Shown here: one piece after another, positions 25,747 to 42,937 of the stretch | How the letters are laid out: every line of letters starts with the position of its first letter | Numbering within the stretch: the stretch's first letter is position 1 | Origin: Maylandia zebra | Taxonomy: Eukaryota > Chordata > Actinopteri > Cichliformes > Cichlidae | NCBI RefSeq assembly: GCF_041146795.1 | Contig: NC_135183.1 | Coordinates: forward strand, 10,528,840-10,592,839 | DNA length: 64,000 nt | Direction of reading: 5' to 3' | Position numbers and translations under genes: made by a program | The notes under the pieces: model-generated | Seen by the model: the letters and a program-made list of their open reading frames with translations, nothing else | Databases searched by the model: none | What the model was told of the DNA's origin: nothing

Positions 25747-27099
25747 CTGAAGTGGATGTTGATTGTAAACTAGCTAACATGGGGAAACAATATAGCAACA
25801 TAGTTTCAAAGCCTTCTTCACTTGTGTTGGAACTACAAAAAAGTGAGCTTCATAGTTTGTTTTCATACCTTTCATTGGTGTTCTCTTTCATATGGTAGTA
25901 CATGAACTCTGGACTTTCACCTTTATGTTAAAAACAGAGCAAATGCCTCAATATAGTATTTTAAAAATAGGATTTTCAGTCATAAAGCTATTAGTCTTTG
26001 ACCAGATAGGGTTCAAATATCCTTTTGAGTAATGGTATGAGGCGCTTACTGTTGTAAAAAATATAAGCTACTGTCCTTTTATTATCAAGTCTGATAAGTG
26101 ATGAAGCAGATTCTCTATGACCACGTCCTCTTTTTTTGCCCCACAGTACTCATCATGGTTGGAAAAACTGCTTAAATTTGTTAACAACATCAGGCCATGA
26201 GTACAAACCGATGTGACAAAAACCTTTATTAACGTGGAACTGTTTAACATACACAGTCTCTCTATTTTCATTTGAAAAAACCTTTCCCAGACTCCTCTTT
26301 TTGTAGTATTTTCCCCAGTCATTGTCTGTGGGTGATGAGATTATTCCCCTAACAAGGCAGCACATTGAGGGCTGATCTGTTACGCATCAGGTTGTCTGAT
26401 GACTCCTGTGTTGTCATTTAAGCCCTTGAGTTATTATTAGCTGCCTCAGTACTCCTTTTTAAGGCACAATCTTTAGGAATAAGGCCGTTTACAGAACAGA
26501 GCGGGATCGAGGGTTAGAGTGGGGGGTTACTTTTTTCCAGTTTAGTAAACCCTGATGTTGGTGTACAGAGTCAGGCCCACACCTAATTAAAGGATATATT
26601 AGACATGTGACTGAAAACAGAATCCCTTTGCTGGGTAAGCTGTGGAAACTGTTATCCTTTATTTTGACTCATGCCCTTCCTCATGTCTCAGTTAGTCAGT
26701 CAGATAAATATAATTCTGACTATATTGGAATAAAAAGAATACTTATAGATGATGAATGACTACAGTTACTGACTGAATTAGCCAAATTTGGGCAAGAAGT
26801 CCTAACATTTCACATCAGAAACAAGCTTAACTTACCTAGACTTTCAGTTAACACATACAGTATTTCAAAGAACCTTGAACTCCTCTAAAGTACTAACACA
26901 TACCAACATTCTTTATACGTACATATCTCCACACTCACATTACTTTTCTGTCATTGTGTTTGCCTTGCTGTACTAAAGTCCACGGCATTTTATCAGTACA
27001 AAAAGAAAAAATGATATTGCACACTGTTAAAAAATATTTTTTTATGTTTGGGTTTAGAGTGAAACAGTAAATTAGTTGATCCAGGGATGGTAGCTCTCT

Positions 27100-29941
<2,842 letters not shown>

Positions 29942-32900
29942 TTTAATATCCCTGTAATTCCCTGTAGGGAGATACAATAGCCTGCTGTGATATGTGTAAA
30001 AGCACTGTTCCCTCCTGGGCTTGTCCTTAAACTGCCAGGAAAGGTATACCTATGACGCTGTGGGCCTGCTGGTACCTGTATCTAAACGCCAATTGGATAC
30101 GAATACAAATGTCTGTTGTTAGACTGATCTACCCTTGTTACTGACTCACAGCTGTAAAATTCCTATGGGAGAATTTTTTTTTCCGTTACTCAGATTTCTG
30201 GAAAAAGGTATTTAGGTGACTGATTGACTGCGTGATGTATGTGTAGTCCATATAGGGCGATATGAGCGTTTGCCTTTTACTTGTCTGTATGGAGATTCTA
30301 GATGCACTACCTATGCCATATTTTAAATCAGTACTTCACAAATGGTGTGCCGAGACATGGGTGTGCCGTAAGGGAAGTCCAGGTGTGCTGTGGGATCTTG
30401 TGAGAATCATGATTCATTTTTACAATGAATGGCAGGGCAAAGTCACGAATTAGCAGTTAATTTACTGATCAGTTGTTTGCATGCATTCATGTCCCTGAAA
30501 AAAGGCATAACATTTGTTAAAGGCAACCGACTGACCGTGATTGACAAGATTTGCTTGTGTGAAAGAGGCTATGATTACTTAACCACCAGCAGAGATGACC
30601 CACGATCTTAAAAACCCAGGGAAAAAAAACAGCTGTATTGGGATGTAAACATGCAGTAAAACAGGGATTGGATATTGTATCTATGTCCATTTTTTGTTGC
30701 TATGTGATGACATGAAGAGAAAAATTATGGGAATTCAACCAATTGGTGAAGATGTGATAACACATACAGTGAGCCCAGAGGTACTAACGGGTCAAATAAT
30801 CTTGAAAAGGAAGGGCGCCAAGGAGATGATGCCATCAGATAAAAACATAGCTGACAATGGCTGCAGTGAACAATGTCAATTGTTTTTAACACTGTTTCAC
30901 TCAAACATTTTTGACACTGTTGTAGCAGTGATATGGTATAGAGCTGTTATATGTCGACAAAGCATCTACGGATTACCAAGACAATCCCATGCATCCACAA
31001 ATTTTTTTTTCCCCCATCAAAAATACCTATGACCTCATCTTCTGATGCTTCTTGCACACACTTGTTGCCAGGTTACAAATAAACATTTTCCTTCCTAGTT
31101 CAATCCCCACTTTATTTTGATTAGTTGGCGAGAGACATTAAACATGGATGAGCGCAGAGAAGATTCAAAAGTTGAATCGTTTTGAGCTGAGTGCAGAAGC
31201 AAAAATGAACTTGGGGTTTTTATTTTTGCCGAGGACTCTGTGAACACGGAATTTCATTTGTCTAGATTTGTCTAGAACATTAGGCACTACAGGTCAGTTT
31301 GTATTTGTAGGCACAGGCCCTAAGCCACCCATTGGCAAACATTAGCTAATGCTATCACTGTGCACAGAAAATAAAGAGGAACCAACCATGCCTTCAGAGA
31401 CAAACCTCACCTATTTCTGAATCAGAGTGCTGGATCTGAATCAGAGGGAGCAAAACTGTGAAACTGTCTACATGACAGTCTTGATTTTCAAAATATTAAA
31501 AGTATTTGATGAATTGGACAAACAGACTTGTACATTTTCTTGTGTAAAATAATAAAAGTAGAAACAAAGACAAGGCATAAAAAGGCTGGAATGTGCTTGA
31601 AAACTGCTAAAGTACCACACCCTTGAATCACTCTTTTTGCTAATTTGATTAAATGATAAGTTAAATATATTCTGCATACCAACAATAAATTGAACGTCAT
31701 GGTAACAAGTGGCTTTCAAGTGAGAGCGGCATAACTCTAACACCCTAAATATTGGGTTGCAAGGCAATACATTGTAGAGCTAATGCCCTCTGATTTTAAG
31801 CAGGCTCCTGGACAATTGACCACCAAGTTGGGCCTTTGAAGGTATTGTTGAGGAATAGGGCCCAATAAGTCATTTGCAGGAAGCTCTTTAGATCAAAGAC
31901 AGCATTATTTTTGTGCTGGCTATAAGAAGGACAACCAAAAAATGAAAAAGAATAACTCAAAAAAAGCTGTTTTGAAAACTGTGATGGCCCAAAAAACATG
32001 CGCACAGAAACCGAAACATGCACTGAGTCATACAAGGACAGAGTAGCAGCATTTTAAGGCACAGGATATTAGTAGGGAAGTTTCTATAAGTACTGAAACT
32101 CCTGACGTAAGTGACCCAGACAGTTCTGAGAACGACTCCTAAAACACAAATGTCCCCTCTTTACTGTCCCCATCAGCCTTAACATGCAAGCCTTAGACTA
32201 TATGTGTAGACAAAGTTCCTCTTCTCTGATGACCCATATTGATATACTAATGGAAATTTTACAACACACAAAGTCGGTGCTTGTGTGCATTTTTGGGTGG
32301 GTGCGTTAAATCAGGTGTATCCATTTGGTGCTTTTCAAGATTCCCTCAGGGGTCTCGTTGTTGGGTATACTGCTGTGTTTGTGGTTAGGAGAATGTTGAA
32401 GTGGGTTTATTTCAAACTTTCCCCTCTAACACTACAGGAGCCGTAGTAGATGCACATGTGAAGCTGGAGATTTAAATTTTCAGTAGCCAACACCCTTAAT
32501 ATTGCATGCTTGATTGAACTGCACTTTCACACCAGGGCATGAGAAAATCCACAGAATACAGAACAGCTCTTTGTTAATCAATGTCTTCATCATGGGTCCA
32601 TTGAGTTTGTGAAATTGCAACGTTGTGTCGCAAGTTCATTAAGTTGTAACAAATGGAAATGGCATTTTAATAGTCTATATAAAGTATTAGCATTATACAA
32701 TACTGTACAATCTGGATTATCATTGTTACATTTATTAGCTTTGATATATTGCCCACTTCCAGGTTAATGTCTCTTGTACACCCAAATAGGTTGTTAATCT
32801 GCTAACTGTGCACAAGCTATAGATAATAGCATGGCTAGCTAACTAGATTCAACAATAATCTTGTAACATTCAAAAGAAATAAGAGCTTTTGATAATGCAG

Positions 32901-35900
32901 AGAAACATTCAGCGAGGTTATCAATCACATTTAAAAATCTATATCAAAATTGTAAGCCAACGATTATTAGATTTTTTTTCTATTGCTGTCCTAACTCCAG
33001 AAGCAGTGTATATTACCATGCCTAGCTACCTACTAGCTTCTGCAGTGACCTTGTAACCAGGTGTTTTTCAAAAGGACAAGATTTACATATAGTTATTTTG
33101 CGAGTCAATAAATTGAATATGTATGTAGAGATAATAGTTAAATAATGAACCAAGATGAAAATATAGAGTTGTCTAGAAAGAAAATATTATAGGGTCATTT
33201 AGACTAATTGCAATGGCATTTACTGAACAACTGGTTATACAAAGTATTTTTTCATCTGCATTCTATTGACAATAATTTAAATCAAACTTCATATTTTGAA
33301 CAATCTCTTTCTATGTTAAAGTGTAGCTCTTGCCAGAAACAGAATGTGTTTCAGGTGTGATGCACGTAAAAGTTCTGTATTTGCAGCTGTTCAACATAAG
33401 TAGCAAACATGACTTTTAAAGTTTCTTTTAAGTTTAAAGTTCCTTTTAAAGTAAGTTTAAAGTGGAAGCATTATGTAGGCCTGTACATATGATAGAGGAT
33501 ACTACAGAATCTGCTGTGTTACAGGAGAATTATAGACTAAATGAAATACACTAAACAAGGGAAAGCCTCATGCTTTAACATATGCTGAAATCATTTCTTT
33601 AGTCAAATAAATGTAAATAATATGACCCGAATACAGGCTAAAATAAATTATGATAAGTTCATACAATTCAATTTCTAAACTGGAACTCTTTGGACCGTGG
33701 ATAGAATTAGAAAGGTAAGGGTTGTATGACTATCCCAAGGATCAAACATACAGAAAGGACCATCACATTGTAGAAATGGTTCATTTTACTATAGGACTTG
33801 TATTCAGCATTCTTTTAAATAATAGACATTGAAACATGATTTTAAAGCAGCATTTAAGCTTCCCAGTGCATGAATTGACCTCAGCAATTAAGATAATTTC
33901 TAATAAAATAGTAATCCCAAGCATGCCTTTATCAAGTATGTGAAATATCTGAATTTGAATCCCACTGAAAGTCTCTGTGGGATCTACAGAAAAAAAGCAG
34001 TTTAGGCATAGAAGAAAATTAGTAAGCTGGAAGCTTTACCTTAAGGAATAAGCTAAAATTGGAAGTTTAAATGTGTTTGAAGATTGAATCATTTTCCATT
34101 TTTTAACATTGTGTCTCAAAATACATCTTAAAAATGCTCTATTTAGTTATCTTTTTGAAATAGTTTATCATGACTGGCTGATATTTTTTCACTGAATTAA
34201 ATTTGCATTAATATCTTGGTTAATTTATTTATCTCACCCTGCTTTGTTTTTATAGCCTTTAAAGTAAATGTTCATGTGTGCCTGGGCCGGCTTGAGATTT
34301 TGCAAATGGGCAACAACCTGCTACATGAATTATTTCCTGTTAGTATTTTTATACTTGATGCTGTTTCTAAATGAAAATGAAAGGCAAATGATAAGAGACC
34401 AGAAAGAAGAGCAACAGCTAGCCAGCTTATCTCAGTGATCCTGACACAGATTGTATTCCTTATAAGGTAAACTACACGGGACCCATTCAGTGGCCCAGGT
34501 GTCATTCAGGAGTCATTACAACAAAACCACTCCACAGCTTCATAAAAGTATGATTGGAGTCATAAAATATTCCAGAGATTACATTTTTTTCATGCAATTT
34601 ACAAAAAAGTGGAAAAAACGGCTCTGTGCTAATTAGCTTGTGATGAGTGACGCTAGTAATGAGACGTCTTCAAGTTAACAAAACAGGTTTCAGTTGTGCC
34701 CTTTTTGTTCTCGAATTGTTTTCAATTTAAATATATAAAGTAATATGATTTTAATAGATTAAAATCTCAATTGTTTGTATATAGATGGTGAAAAATTTTA
34801 ACTTCCGCAGTGAAACACTGGAGCTTACTCAGTCAAGAGGTGGGTTATCAATGAGAGTCAGCCTTTTGATTACAACACATTAAAAAAAACATGCAGGGCA
34901 GGGCACTTCCAGTTCTGCGGCTGCATGTGACACTTGCAAAACATTGTGGCTCTACAGCCTTGTCTTCTTCAGTCTAAAACATCAGCTAGCCTGACTGACA
35001 GTTTAATTAAAAACAAATGGAAACACACAGTGGGTTGATTTCCTCTTGTGTTGCACGGTCGTACAACAGAGCAACCGAACAACGTGCCTTTTTGCAGCAG
35101 TAACTTTATTGTAATTTTGCATCACAGGGCACTCGGGTGATTTTTGCCTATACTGTACATGAGTTTCATTCAGATTTTGTGGTAGTTAAAATGATTCCAC
35201 ATGCGTTTAAACTTCATTTACAAATGATCTAGAAATATGTGAAAATGCTTATTTTACTCAATTAATTATACCATCTTTAGTGACTCCTTTTTCTATTTTC
35301 TACTTTACTTACTGTGTCTGTTAACGTCATTCTAACATTATATCTTTGCTATTTTCCTGGTCAAGTGCAGTCCTTAGAAAATCAAGTAATGTTATCTGTA
35401 ACAGACTGTTCTGAGGTGACAGCACAGAAGCACAAAACTACGTGTCATTTTTGCACTAACGAATTGAGTCAAATATTCCGCTGACGAATAGCAGTATAAA
35501 AACAACAAACACAGGCATCTGACTGAACAAAAAGCATGGTCGTGAACATTCTTTTCATATTTAGCCATTCAGAGGAGCTATTTTTAGACTACTAATATTT
35601 CTGTAGATCTTGTTGAACCTGACACATACTTTCCATCAAATCAAGTTCATTCCCACCTGCGTGCAAAAGAACATACAAAAAAAAAAAAAAAAAGCTTTAT
35701 GCATCAATCCGGTTTACCTCCTTTTTAGGGTTTTTCAGTTTAAATTTGTATTCTGCCATTAAATATCTAATGGTCTCACTGTTATAACTTATTAAACTAC
35801 ATAATGGCTACTGGTAATGCAGTAGCAGTGGTTCTGCAGCTTTGGTTTTGGAAGTTAAGGAGAAACAAAAGTTTTTAGCAAGGTTTTAAATACCTAATGT

Positions 35901-38900
35901 AGATAGAGACAGTGCTAGCTAGTTGCTGTTTACCAGGAGCAGTGTTTTTACTCTTGTTCTGATTTAACCACTTATTTGCATTTTAAACACCGTGGTTCTT
36001 CTTTTCTTTGTGTCGTATGTTTTTTCCAAGTATGTTTACTACATTAGAATTTCCCCAGATTTTCAATAATGTCCTTCTTTCTTAGTCTGCTGTATAAAAC
36101 TACCTTTCAGAAGTGCGGTTGTGACATTAGCATTACATAATAATGGAAACTCATGAAACATTTCAACATATCAGGCCTGACTGACTGACAGGAAGTGGAC
36201 TTGGTGAGACAATAACTCTAGCAGCTGTAATAATGTGGTGGAAACAAAAAAAAAACTGAAACAAAAAAAAAAACTAGAGACCATAAAAGGTTCTGTCACT
36301 TTCACTTAACTTTGTAGGAACAGCTTGCAATAATTATGTTTAATTAATTTATTACTAGGTAAAAAACAAAACAAAAACAAAGCGCCAGCATGTTTTCATT
36401 CTACGCAGATGACAGGGAGGTATTTAAGATTTTGCTGTGAGTACTGGGAACGCTGTTGTTACTCTTACACGGAATTCAAACAGCTCTTTGATTTCTACAC
36501 TTTCACAGAAGAAGAACAAACTCTGTTTTCTTATAGATGCTTTCAGGTCATTACAGCTACCAGCACTAACCCTACTCTGAGCCCAACCCTATGTTTTGGA
36601 GAAACACATGAGTGTCAGATTGATTATTTTCCTTGTTCCCTTGTTACAAAAACATATGAAAAAGATGTCATAAAACAAAAATTACATCTTTTGATTGCCT
36701 ACGATGATGGTGTTACGGTTGGGGACTTCACCACAGGTGATCTCAGAGGGTTTAGTGATACCCCTCACCACTGGAATCCTCTGAGTTATCAGTAACCCCT
36801 ACCTCTAATCGAGCCTAAGCAATCAGAAATTGTAGTTTGGATATTGAATCAGGGATGGGGTTAATTCTCATTATCACCCAGTCACTTAAACCCTTCTCTG
36901 ATCCTAAGCTTATGCTATCAAATTATGTATTTTTTTCATTAAATTATCTCAGCCGTCTTGGAAAAAAGACATTTCTGTGAATATACAGAAAGGCACTTTT
37001 TGCTTGTTTCCAGACCACAGGGGTAGTTTTCAGGGCTAGATTTGGGGCTGACGTAAGCCTCACAGTGATAAGAAGAAGAACAGCATTGATGTTGCCCACA
37101 GATCTGAACATATCCTCTCCTGTGCTTGCTTGCCCTGTGGGGAATAACAGCTTTTAACTAGATTTTATCTCATCAATCACAGGCAAGTTTAAATTGGCAC
37201 CAAGCTTTGTTTGCATGCATGACTCAGACGGCTCAAGAAAAGACCCTTTACTATTTTAATCATCATACGACACAATCGTATCAACCCGAGGAGCTAGAAG
37301 AGAGAGAAAAAAGCCCTATCTTTGTTTTTGGAAATGATTTCTGCCAACCACATAAATGATTGCAAACCAAAAAAAAAAAACTGTGGTCACTGTGACATGC
37401 CGTCCCACTGAGCCTCAGGGTCGCTCGTAAAAGTGCCGCATTGGGAGTCGGAAGAGACGCACAGAGCTGATCCTCCGTGCTGTCTGGAATGAGCTTTTCC
37501 ATCATGTTGGACATGGTCATGTCTATATGAGGTACAAGTGTGAATGAATAACCAGCTCGCAAGAGGAAGTGAGGAATTCTAGTACTCTTTTCTACAACAA
37601 GGCTCTGTGTTTCAAATTTAAAAAGCCCAGAAAGGGATTTTTTGGGAGTCTCTTTTAGTTTCTTTCACCGAGTAAACAAAAAAATGTTTTGTGATATAAT
37701 TTTTTGTTGGGGGGGCTTCACACAGAGACATGACTCACAGCTCAAAGGAAGCGCCTATGTAGGTTTTGTTTCTTGTGAAAGAGAGGTGGGATGAGGAGCC
37801 GGTCAGGTTTCATTTTCAACATCGTTACAGTTCGAGAAAGCTGTATGCAGCGTGATGTTAGCAGCGCACATTGCATTCAGCATGATCATATTCCTGCTTT
37901 TCCACCCACGATTAAAGATCAGCTACTGAGCTCTAAAGCTTTGCTATTAACCCAAGTCTAAATATGTAAACAACTGATGCTATTAAATATAATAGACAAT
38001 ATCACAAATTGCATGCTGAGTCTGCAAAGACCTTCACTCATAGTCCTGCTACATTTAAAATCATGTCTCTTGGTGTGCTGACCTTCAACTTGGTCACATT
38101 GAAAACCACCTCTGTCTCAGCAGCCTGACACTGTGAGGAATCGGTGTCGCAAGTGTTTCACCAGAACACTGTGTGGAAGTGAAACGGCTTTCTATAGCTG
38201 ATGGACACGAGGCCGTTTTGGAGGGAAGTCAGACTGTCATTTTCTTATCATGTCATCTACATTCCCCAGACTTGAGCCTGTGCCGCAAGTGTCACTCTTT
38301 GTGTCAGCATGAATTTTTACCACATGACACTTTCCTGTTTTTAGAGCATAGCTAATGATGAAATCTCTCAAAAGTCTTGTGAACATACACAACCTGGTGC
38401 TCATTCGAGTCCTGCAGTGTTGTAAACACAAAAGTTGCTCATTCTATGTATGTAAAGTTTGACCTAAGGTTAGAGTTAGGCTTGATGGCAACTTATTCTC
38501 GGTTTATGGTGCAGTGGTTGTGTTCCTACAGGTTATGGAACTATTTGCACTCCAAAAACCGCTATAGCATGTAGTAATTTGACTATGTGTAGATCGAATA
38601 ATGATTGGTTGAAAAGTGGGCTGGAGCAGGGAAGGGAATGCCACTAAAAGTCACTAAGAGTGGAAGAAGTGCAAAAGAAGTTATCAAAGATCAAAAAAGA
38701 GAGCAGGGAAAGAACAGAGATTGGCTGCAGTGGAGACTTTTCATTGTTTTTAAACACTCTGCCTCAGTTTGGCCCTTTTCTGTGGCTGCTTGAAGGACCA
38801 ACAACGGCGCAAACAAGAGTGGCCCACACACTGGTTGTGCCTACTTAAGACTCTTTGGAGCACCCAGCAACCAAAGCTCCACAGCCAACAGAACCATGTT

Positions 38901-39280
38901 CCAGGATAGAAGCACCTCAGAGGGTTAAAAAGCTTGCTGCCTTTCCTCAAAATAAGATTTGGGAAAAAAAAACAAAAAACCCACAAAGCCTCCAGGTATA
39001 ATTACACAACATGCTAAGCATAACATGTGGTCTCAAAGGTCCGAGAGACGCAAATGAAATAAAAAATAATAGTTAAAAATGTGCAGTATAGTTTACTCTG
39101 CCTGATCCATGTCATACCCGTCTCATATGAGGCTGAAATGATAAGAGCTGGCATTTGTCTCCATCTAGTGGTTGGGTGTGAATACTAATCTAAAAGAATA
39201 TGCAGAGTGAGGCAAGACTTAATTACCCAAACAGTTGATACAAAAAGAGGAAACTACCCTCAGGCACAAACAGTACCTGG
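29942..39280. other. AT-rich intergenic region
   Basis: Upstream of the RGS1-like gene I see no exon, RNA gene or clear element. Features are limited to A/T homopolymers (for example poly-A near 35676-35693), near-duplicate A-rich strings at 36245-36272, and a 128-codon open frame at 36409-36795 with no recognisable motif. Confidence 0.5.
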
Positions 39281-39285
39281 TCAGA

Positions 39286-39463
39286 GGGCCCGGTGGCGCC
39301 AGTGTCTGGCAGCCTCGCCTCTGTCAGTGCGCCCCAGGGTGGCTGTGGCTACAATGTAGCTTGCCATCACCAGTGTGTGAATGTGTGTGTGAATGGCTGG
39401 ATATGTAAAGCGCTTTGGGGTCCTTAGGGACTAGTATACAAATACAGGCCATTTACCATCTAG
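39286..39463 (+). repeat. SINE-like interspersed repeat
   Basis: It begins GGGCCCGGTGGCGCCAGTG, resembling a tRNA-derived head, and runs through GTAAAGCGCTTTGGGGTCC to a tail AGGCCATTTACC. This architecture and these words are those of a common fish interspersed repeat I recognise by sight. The exact family name is not assigned. Confidence 0.55.
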
Positions 39464-39556
39464 AGGCCACCTGCAGGTACTACTTTGTTTTCATTTGATT
39501 GGTTCTTAATCACAATACTCATAAAATGAAGGAAAATATTATTTTTTCCAAAATGA

Positions 39557-40325
39557 TGCACTGTGTTGCCAAAAATACTCACTCACCCATCCAAATCATT
39601 GAATTCATGTGTCCCAATCACTTCCATGGCCACAGGTGTATAAATCTAAGCTCTCGGGAGCTGACATCACAGGGGGGGGGGGGGGGGGGGTGTCGGTGGA
39701 TGCTGAGGCACAGCACATTGTCGACACAAACAGAAATACGATTGCCTTTCAGTTATGGAAGGCATACAGTGACGTGTTTGTCTGACTGCACTGTGCCAGA
39801 GTTTGGTGGAGTAGGGATTATGGTGTGGGGTTGTTGTTCAGGAGTTGGGCTTGGGCCCTTAGTTCCAGTGAAAGGAACTCTTAATGCTTCCGCACACCAA
39901 GACATTTTGGACAATGTCATTCTACCAACAGTTTAGGGATGGTCCCTTCCTGTTCCAACATGACTGCACACCAATGCACAAAGCAAGATCCATAAAGACG
40001 TGGATGACTGTGCAAGCTAGCCGAGTTCTTCTCCACCAAAACACAGTCAGAGAGAGTCCTAACCTCAACCTTTTGGATGAATTGGACCGGGGACTGTGAG
40101 CCAGGCCTTCTGGTCCAACATCAGTGTCTGACCTCATGGTCAAAAGAATGGTCAAAATTTTCCATAAGCACTCATAAACCTTGTGGAAAGCCTTACCCGA
40201 AGAGTCAAAACTATTATAGCTGCAAAGGGTGGGCCGACATCCTATTAAACCCTATGGATTAAGACCAGGATGTCACTCGAGTTCATATGCGTGTGAAGTG
40301 TGTGAATATTTTGGCAGCGTAGTGT
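39557..40325 (+). mobile_element. Internally deleted Tc1-like transposon
   Basis: The termini (TGTTGCCAAAAATACTCAC at left, ATATTTTGGCAGCGTA at right) are inverted and TA-flanked. The right two thirds encode a Tc1 transposase C-terminal half on the + strand: the WGCCSG block is followed by LGPLVPVKGTLNASAH, a region around the second Asp (QHDCTPMHKARSIKTW), and remnants up to the Asn-Leu-Leu-Asp-Glu site of the final Glu. The N-terminal DNA-binding part is mostly missing. In its place is a short junction containing 19 consecutive Gs (39672-39690). Stops and frameshifts show it is dead. Confidence 0.85.
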
Positions 40326-40899
40326 GCCTTAGTGTATCACTGAGGTTGAATGGACGTCTTGAGAGTACTTCCTTCCTCATGAAGCCTATAGCTATTATTA
40401 AATCCTTCCTCTTTCCTTCTCTCGCACATTGTATTCCCTCTTTGCACCCTATTACCACCGACAGCTGATAAACCAAAAAAACAACAACAGCGATAACTGT
40501 GTCAAATATTCTCTGTGAATGATACAGCGTGGTTTTCCCCACTTTGTTTTTTCCCCCCACACTAACACACCCGTTGGCACTCTAGCTGGGAGAAAGCTAC
40601 ACGGGAAAAGTTGTTGCATCCTTAGATTACAAGCTAGCGTAGAAATAAAAGCACTCTTTCATCACTTGCCCCGTATCTCTAAAGCTTCTGTGCTAAAGCG
40701 CTGAAGGTCTGCCACAGGAGAAGTTAATCTGTGGGAGTGTGTGTTGAGACTGTGTAAAGTTGGGGGAGAAGGAACAGTTGGTGGGAGTCAGCAGAGACTC
40801 GGTTGCCTTATCTCCCACCCACTGTGAACTCTGCCACTCGTGCCCCTCCGAGTCCCAAATTCCCGGGGCATTATCTCTGCCTCGGCTGCTCACATTACA

Positions 40900-41370
40900 T
40901 CGACCTGCTGGGGCTTCTCTGCCCCTGAGCCCTCCTTCTTTAACACAACCCCCATCTTTTTTCCTACCCTTCTTTTGCCCTGCCATGCTTCTCTTCTCAA
41001 TCACTTCCTGCTTCCTCTTCCTCCCTGCATCCCACTGTTCTTTTCAGTTTTCTCCAGTGTTTGTGCTTTCACTTATTTCTTTCTCTATACCCTTCCTCCT
41101 CTCCTTAATGCCTCTCCTAATTCACCCCCCCCCCCCCCCCATTTCATTGTAAACTCACCACAAATCCTTCTTTTTCTCATTACTTGTCTCCCCATCTTCC
41201 ACTCTCCTCCCTATTCCTAATCCTTCTCTGCTTTCCTTTTTTTCCTTTTTCTAAATTACAGATTCTCTTTTCTTTTTGTCTCCTTCTCCTCCTACATTTT
41301 GACCTTCGCTGTCAAGCCCCTTTTCTCCCATCCCACCCTATCCTATCTTATCCCATCCTATCCTGTCTCT
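40900..41370 (+). repeat. Polypyrimidine-rich tract
   Basis: About 470 bases are dominated by C and T. They include 16 Cs at 41125-41140 and a (TATCC)-like degenerate array at about 41335-41365. Two overlapping open frames here are low-complexity by-products of the composition. Confidence 0.8.
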
Positions 41371-42890
41371 CCTGAGTATTAAGCCCATGCTGAGTTCCAC
41401 TAGCACCAGAAATACAATCAGATAATGCCAGACCAATCAGACAGGCAGAAGCTAGCTCCCTGCAGGATTGCTTGCACAGAGCGACTACATTTTGCAGATG
41501 TCATGTGTGAGGTCCACAAAAGGTTTCCGTGCATGGCTCATTCAGGAAACACAACATAAGGTCAGAAAATATATGTCACAATCTCTTGTTTATATCATGC
41601 CGTCCTCATTTTGATACATCTTTTTGTTTTCCTTTTACTATAAATGACGGTAGTTGGGAATTAGATGCTAATTTCCGTCATGAGAAATGTGTGTTGTTAC
41701 ATTTTACTTTATACTTTTCTTGTCTTTTTTTGTTGTGCTATGAAAACAGATATTTTGCCTTTTAGGGAAAATAAATGACACATTTACATACTTTGCTGTT
41801 GTGTGGGATGCTTGTAACCACTAAAAGATTAATATCTGTAAGCTCTACTCTGCTGTTAAAGTAACACAATATAACAGAAGCCACTAAAAAGCGCATGACT
41901 GACTATGCTTAAGAAACACAGATATCCACAGAGAGTCGGTAGATTTGGAAAGATCATCATTTATTAACAAGTTTCATGCTAACTACTGGAGTTGTTAGCA
42001 ACCCAAGGAGGACCTGTTCTGCTCATTTCCAACTTCATGTAGTTATTCTTGAACTCGTCTGTGGTAGCAGAATAGCTTTGCATAATTCACCGTTCAAAGT
42101 AGCAGATGCTGGGCCATCTTTGCACTCTGCACCATGACAGTGAATATCAATGAATGAAAGCTTTATTTGTCATAAGCAGGTTGCCCTGCAGTGAAATGGG
42201 AACCCTCCCCCCCCCCCCGACCTTACACACATAACACAGACATCACATGGGGTTACAAGTCGGAGATCGGTAGTGTGAGATTATAATATTATTTTTATGC
42301 CATGTTAGACCCCTAATTAAAGATTGTGAATTATTATGTAGTTTTAGTTTGCATTATTCTCCTGAATTAGAAGAAGGTGATAATTATTGCATTTGTTAAA
42401 CTGATTTGCATTACACTGTGAATGAAGGATATTGTTTTATGATGCATTATACTGCTGAGTTATAAGAAATACTGTTCGCAGAAAGTCATCGCCTTATTTG
42501 TCTGATTGGAATAGAACAGAACATACTGGAGTTTTCTGCTCCATCTCGGCAGGAGCAGATAAACAGGGAGCCAAGGTCGTAGCTTAGGCGCTGTGTGAGA
42601 GAAAGCATGTGAATGTTTAGGCTTTTATGATAAGGTGGGGGCCACTAGAGGCTATAAGAGTTTGATCAATGCTCCACCATTTTGAGATCTGATGCTGTCT
42701 GCGTATGGTGTCCATCTCCCACGCGTGTGATCATTAAAATCATTGTTTGACTCAACCCGGCCGGACCAGTGTTGTTATTGTGGTTTTTCCTCTTGTATCC
42801 ATCCCCAATATTTGAATCCGTAACAGTAGCGTTGCAGAAAAACACTGAAATGTACATATGTCTGTGAAGGTTCTCAGTCATCCAGGTCAG

Positions 42891-42937
42891 CTTCTTCAGT
42901 TCAGAACTGAAGCTTCTTCAGTTCTGAACTGAAGAAG
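42891..42937. repeat. 22-bp perfect inverted repeat, 3-base spacer
   Basis: The left arm 42891-42912 (starting CTTCTTCAGTTC) and right arm 42916-42937 are exact reverse complements. The same words continue into a fish repeat with GGATGAGAGGTGAAACATC that I have seen as a dispersed motif. Confidence 0.85.

Larger units (their letters stand above)
20033..27099. other. Intergenic between the second and third RGS genes
   Basis: No host exon was recognised. It holds a decayed Tc1-like transposon (21704-23049), a 20-base poly-C tract, and a 24-bp palindrome at 25723-25746. The rest is AT-rich sequence with many stops in all frames. Confidence 0.6.

Noticed and set aside
30310-31030. Region with GGTGTGCCG words as a further transposon
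   Set aside because: The words recall a dispersed repeat, but I could find neither termini nor a target duplication nor coding remnants.
36409-36795. 128-codon open frame on + between the third and fourth RGS genes
   Set aside because: No recognisable domain, no upstream promoter or splice partner, and ordinary composition. A frame of this length is expected occasionally in 20 kb of non-coding DNA. A tblastn hit in other fish would revive it.
40760-41220. Overlapping Pro/Ser/Leu/Phe-rich open frames on +
   Set aside because: By-products of a polypyrimidine tract; the composition explains the open frames.
42649-42661. CCACTAGAGGC, and similar words at 39165, 44205 and 58855, as CTCF sites
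   Set aside because: Each departs from the core consensus at one or more key G positions; only 2408 and 50813 fit fully.
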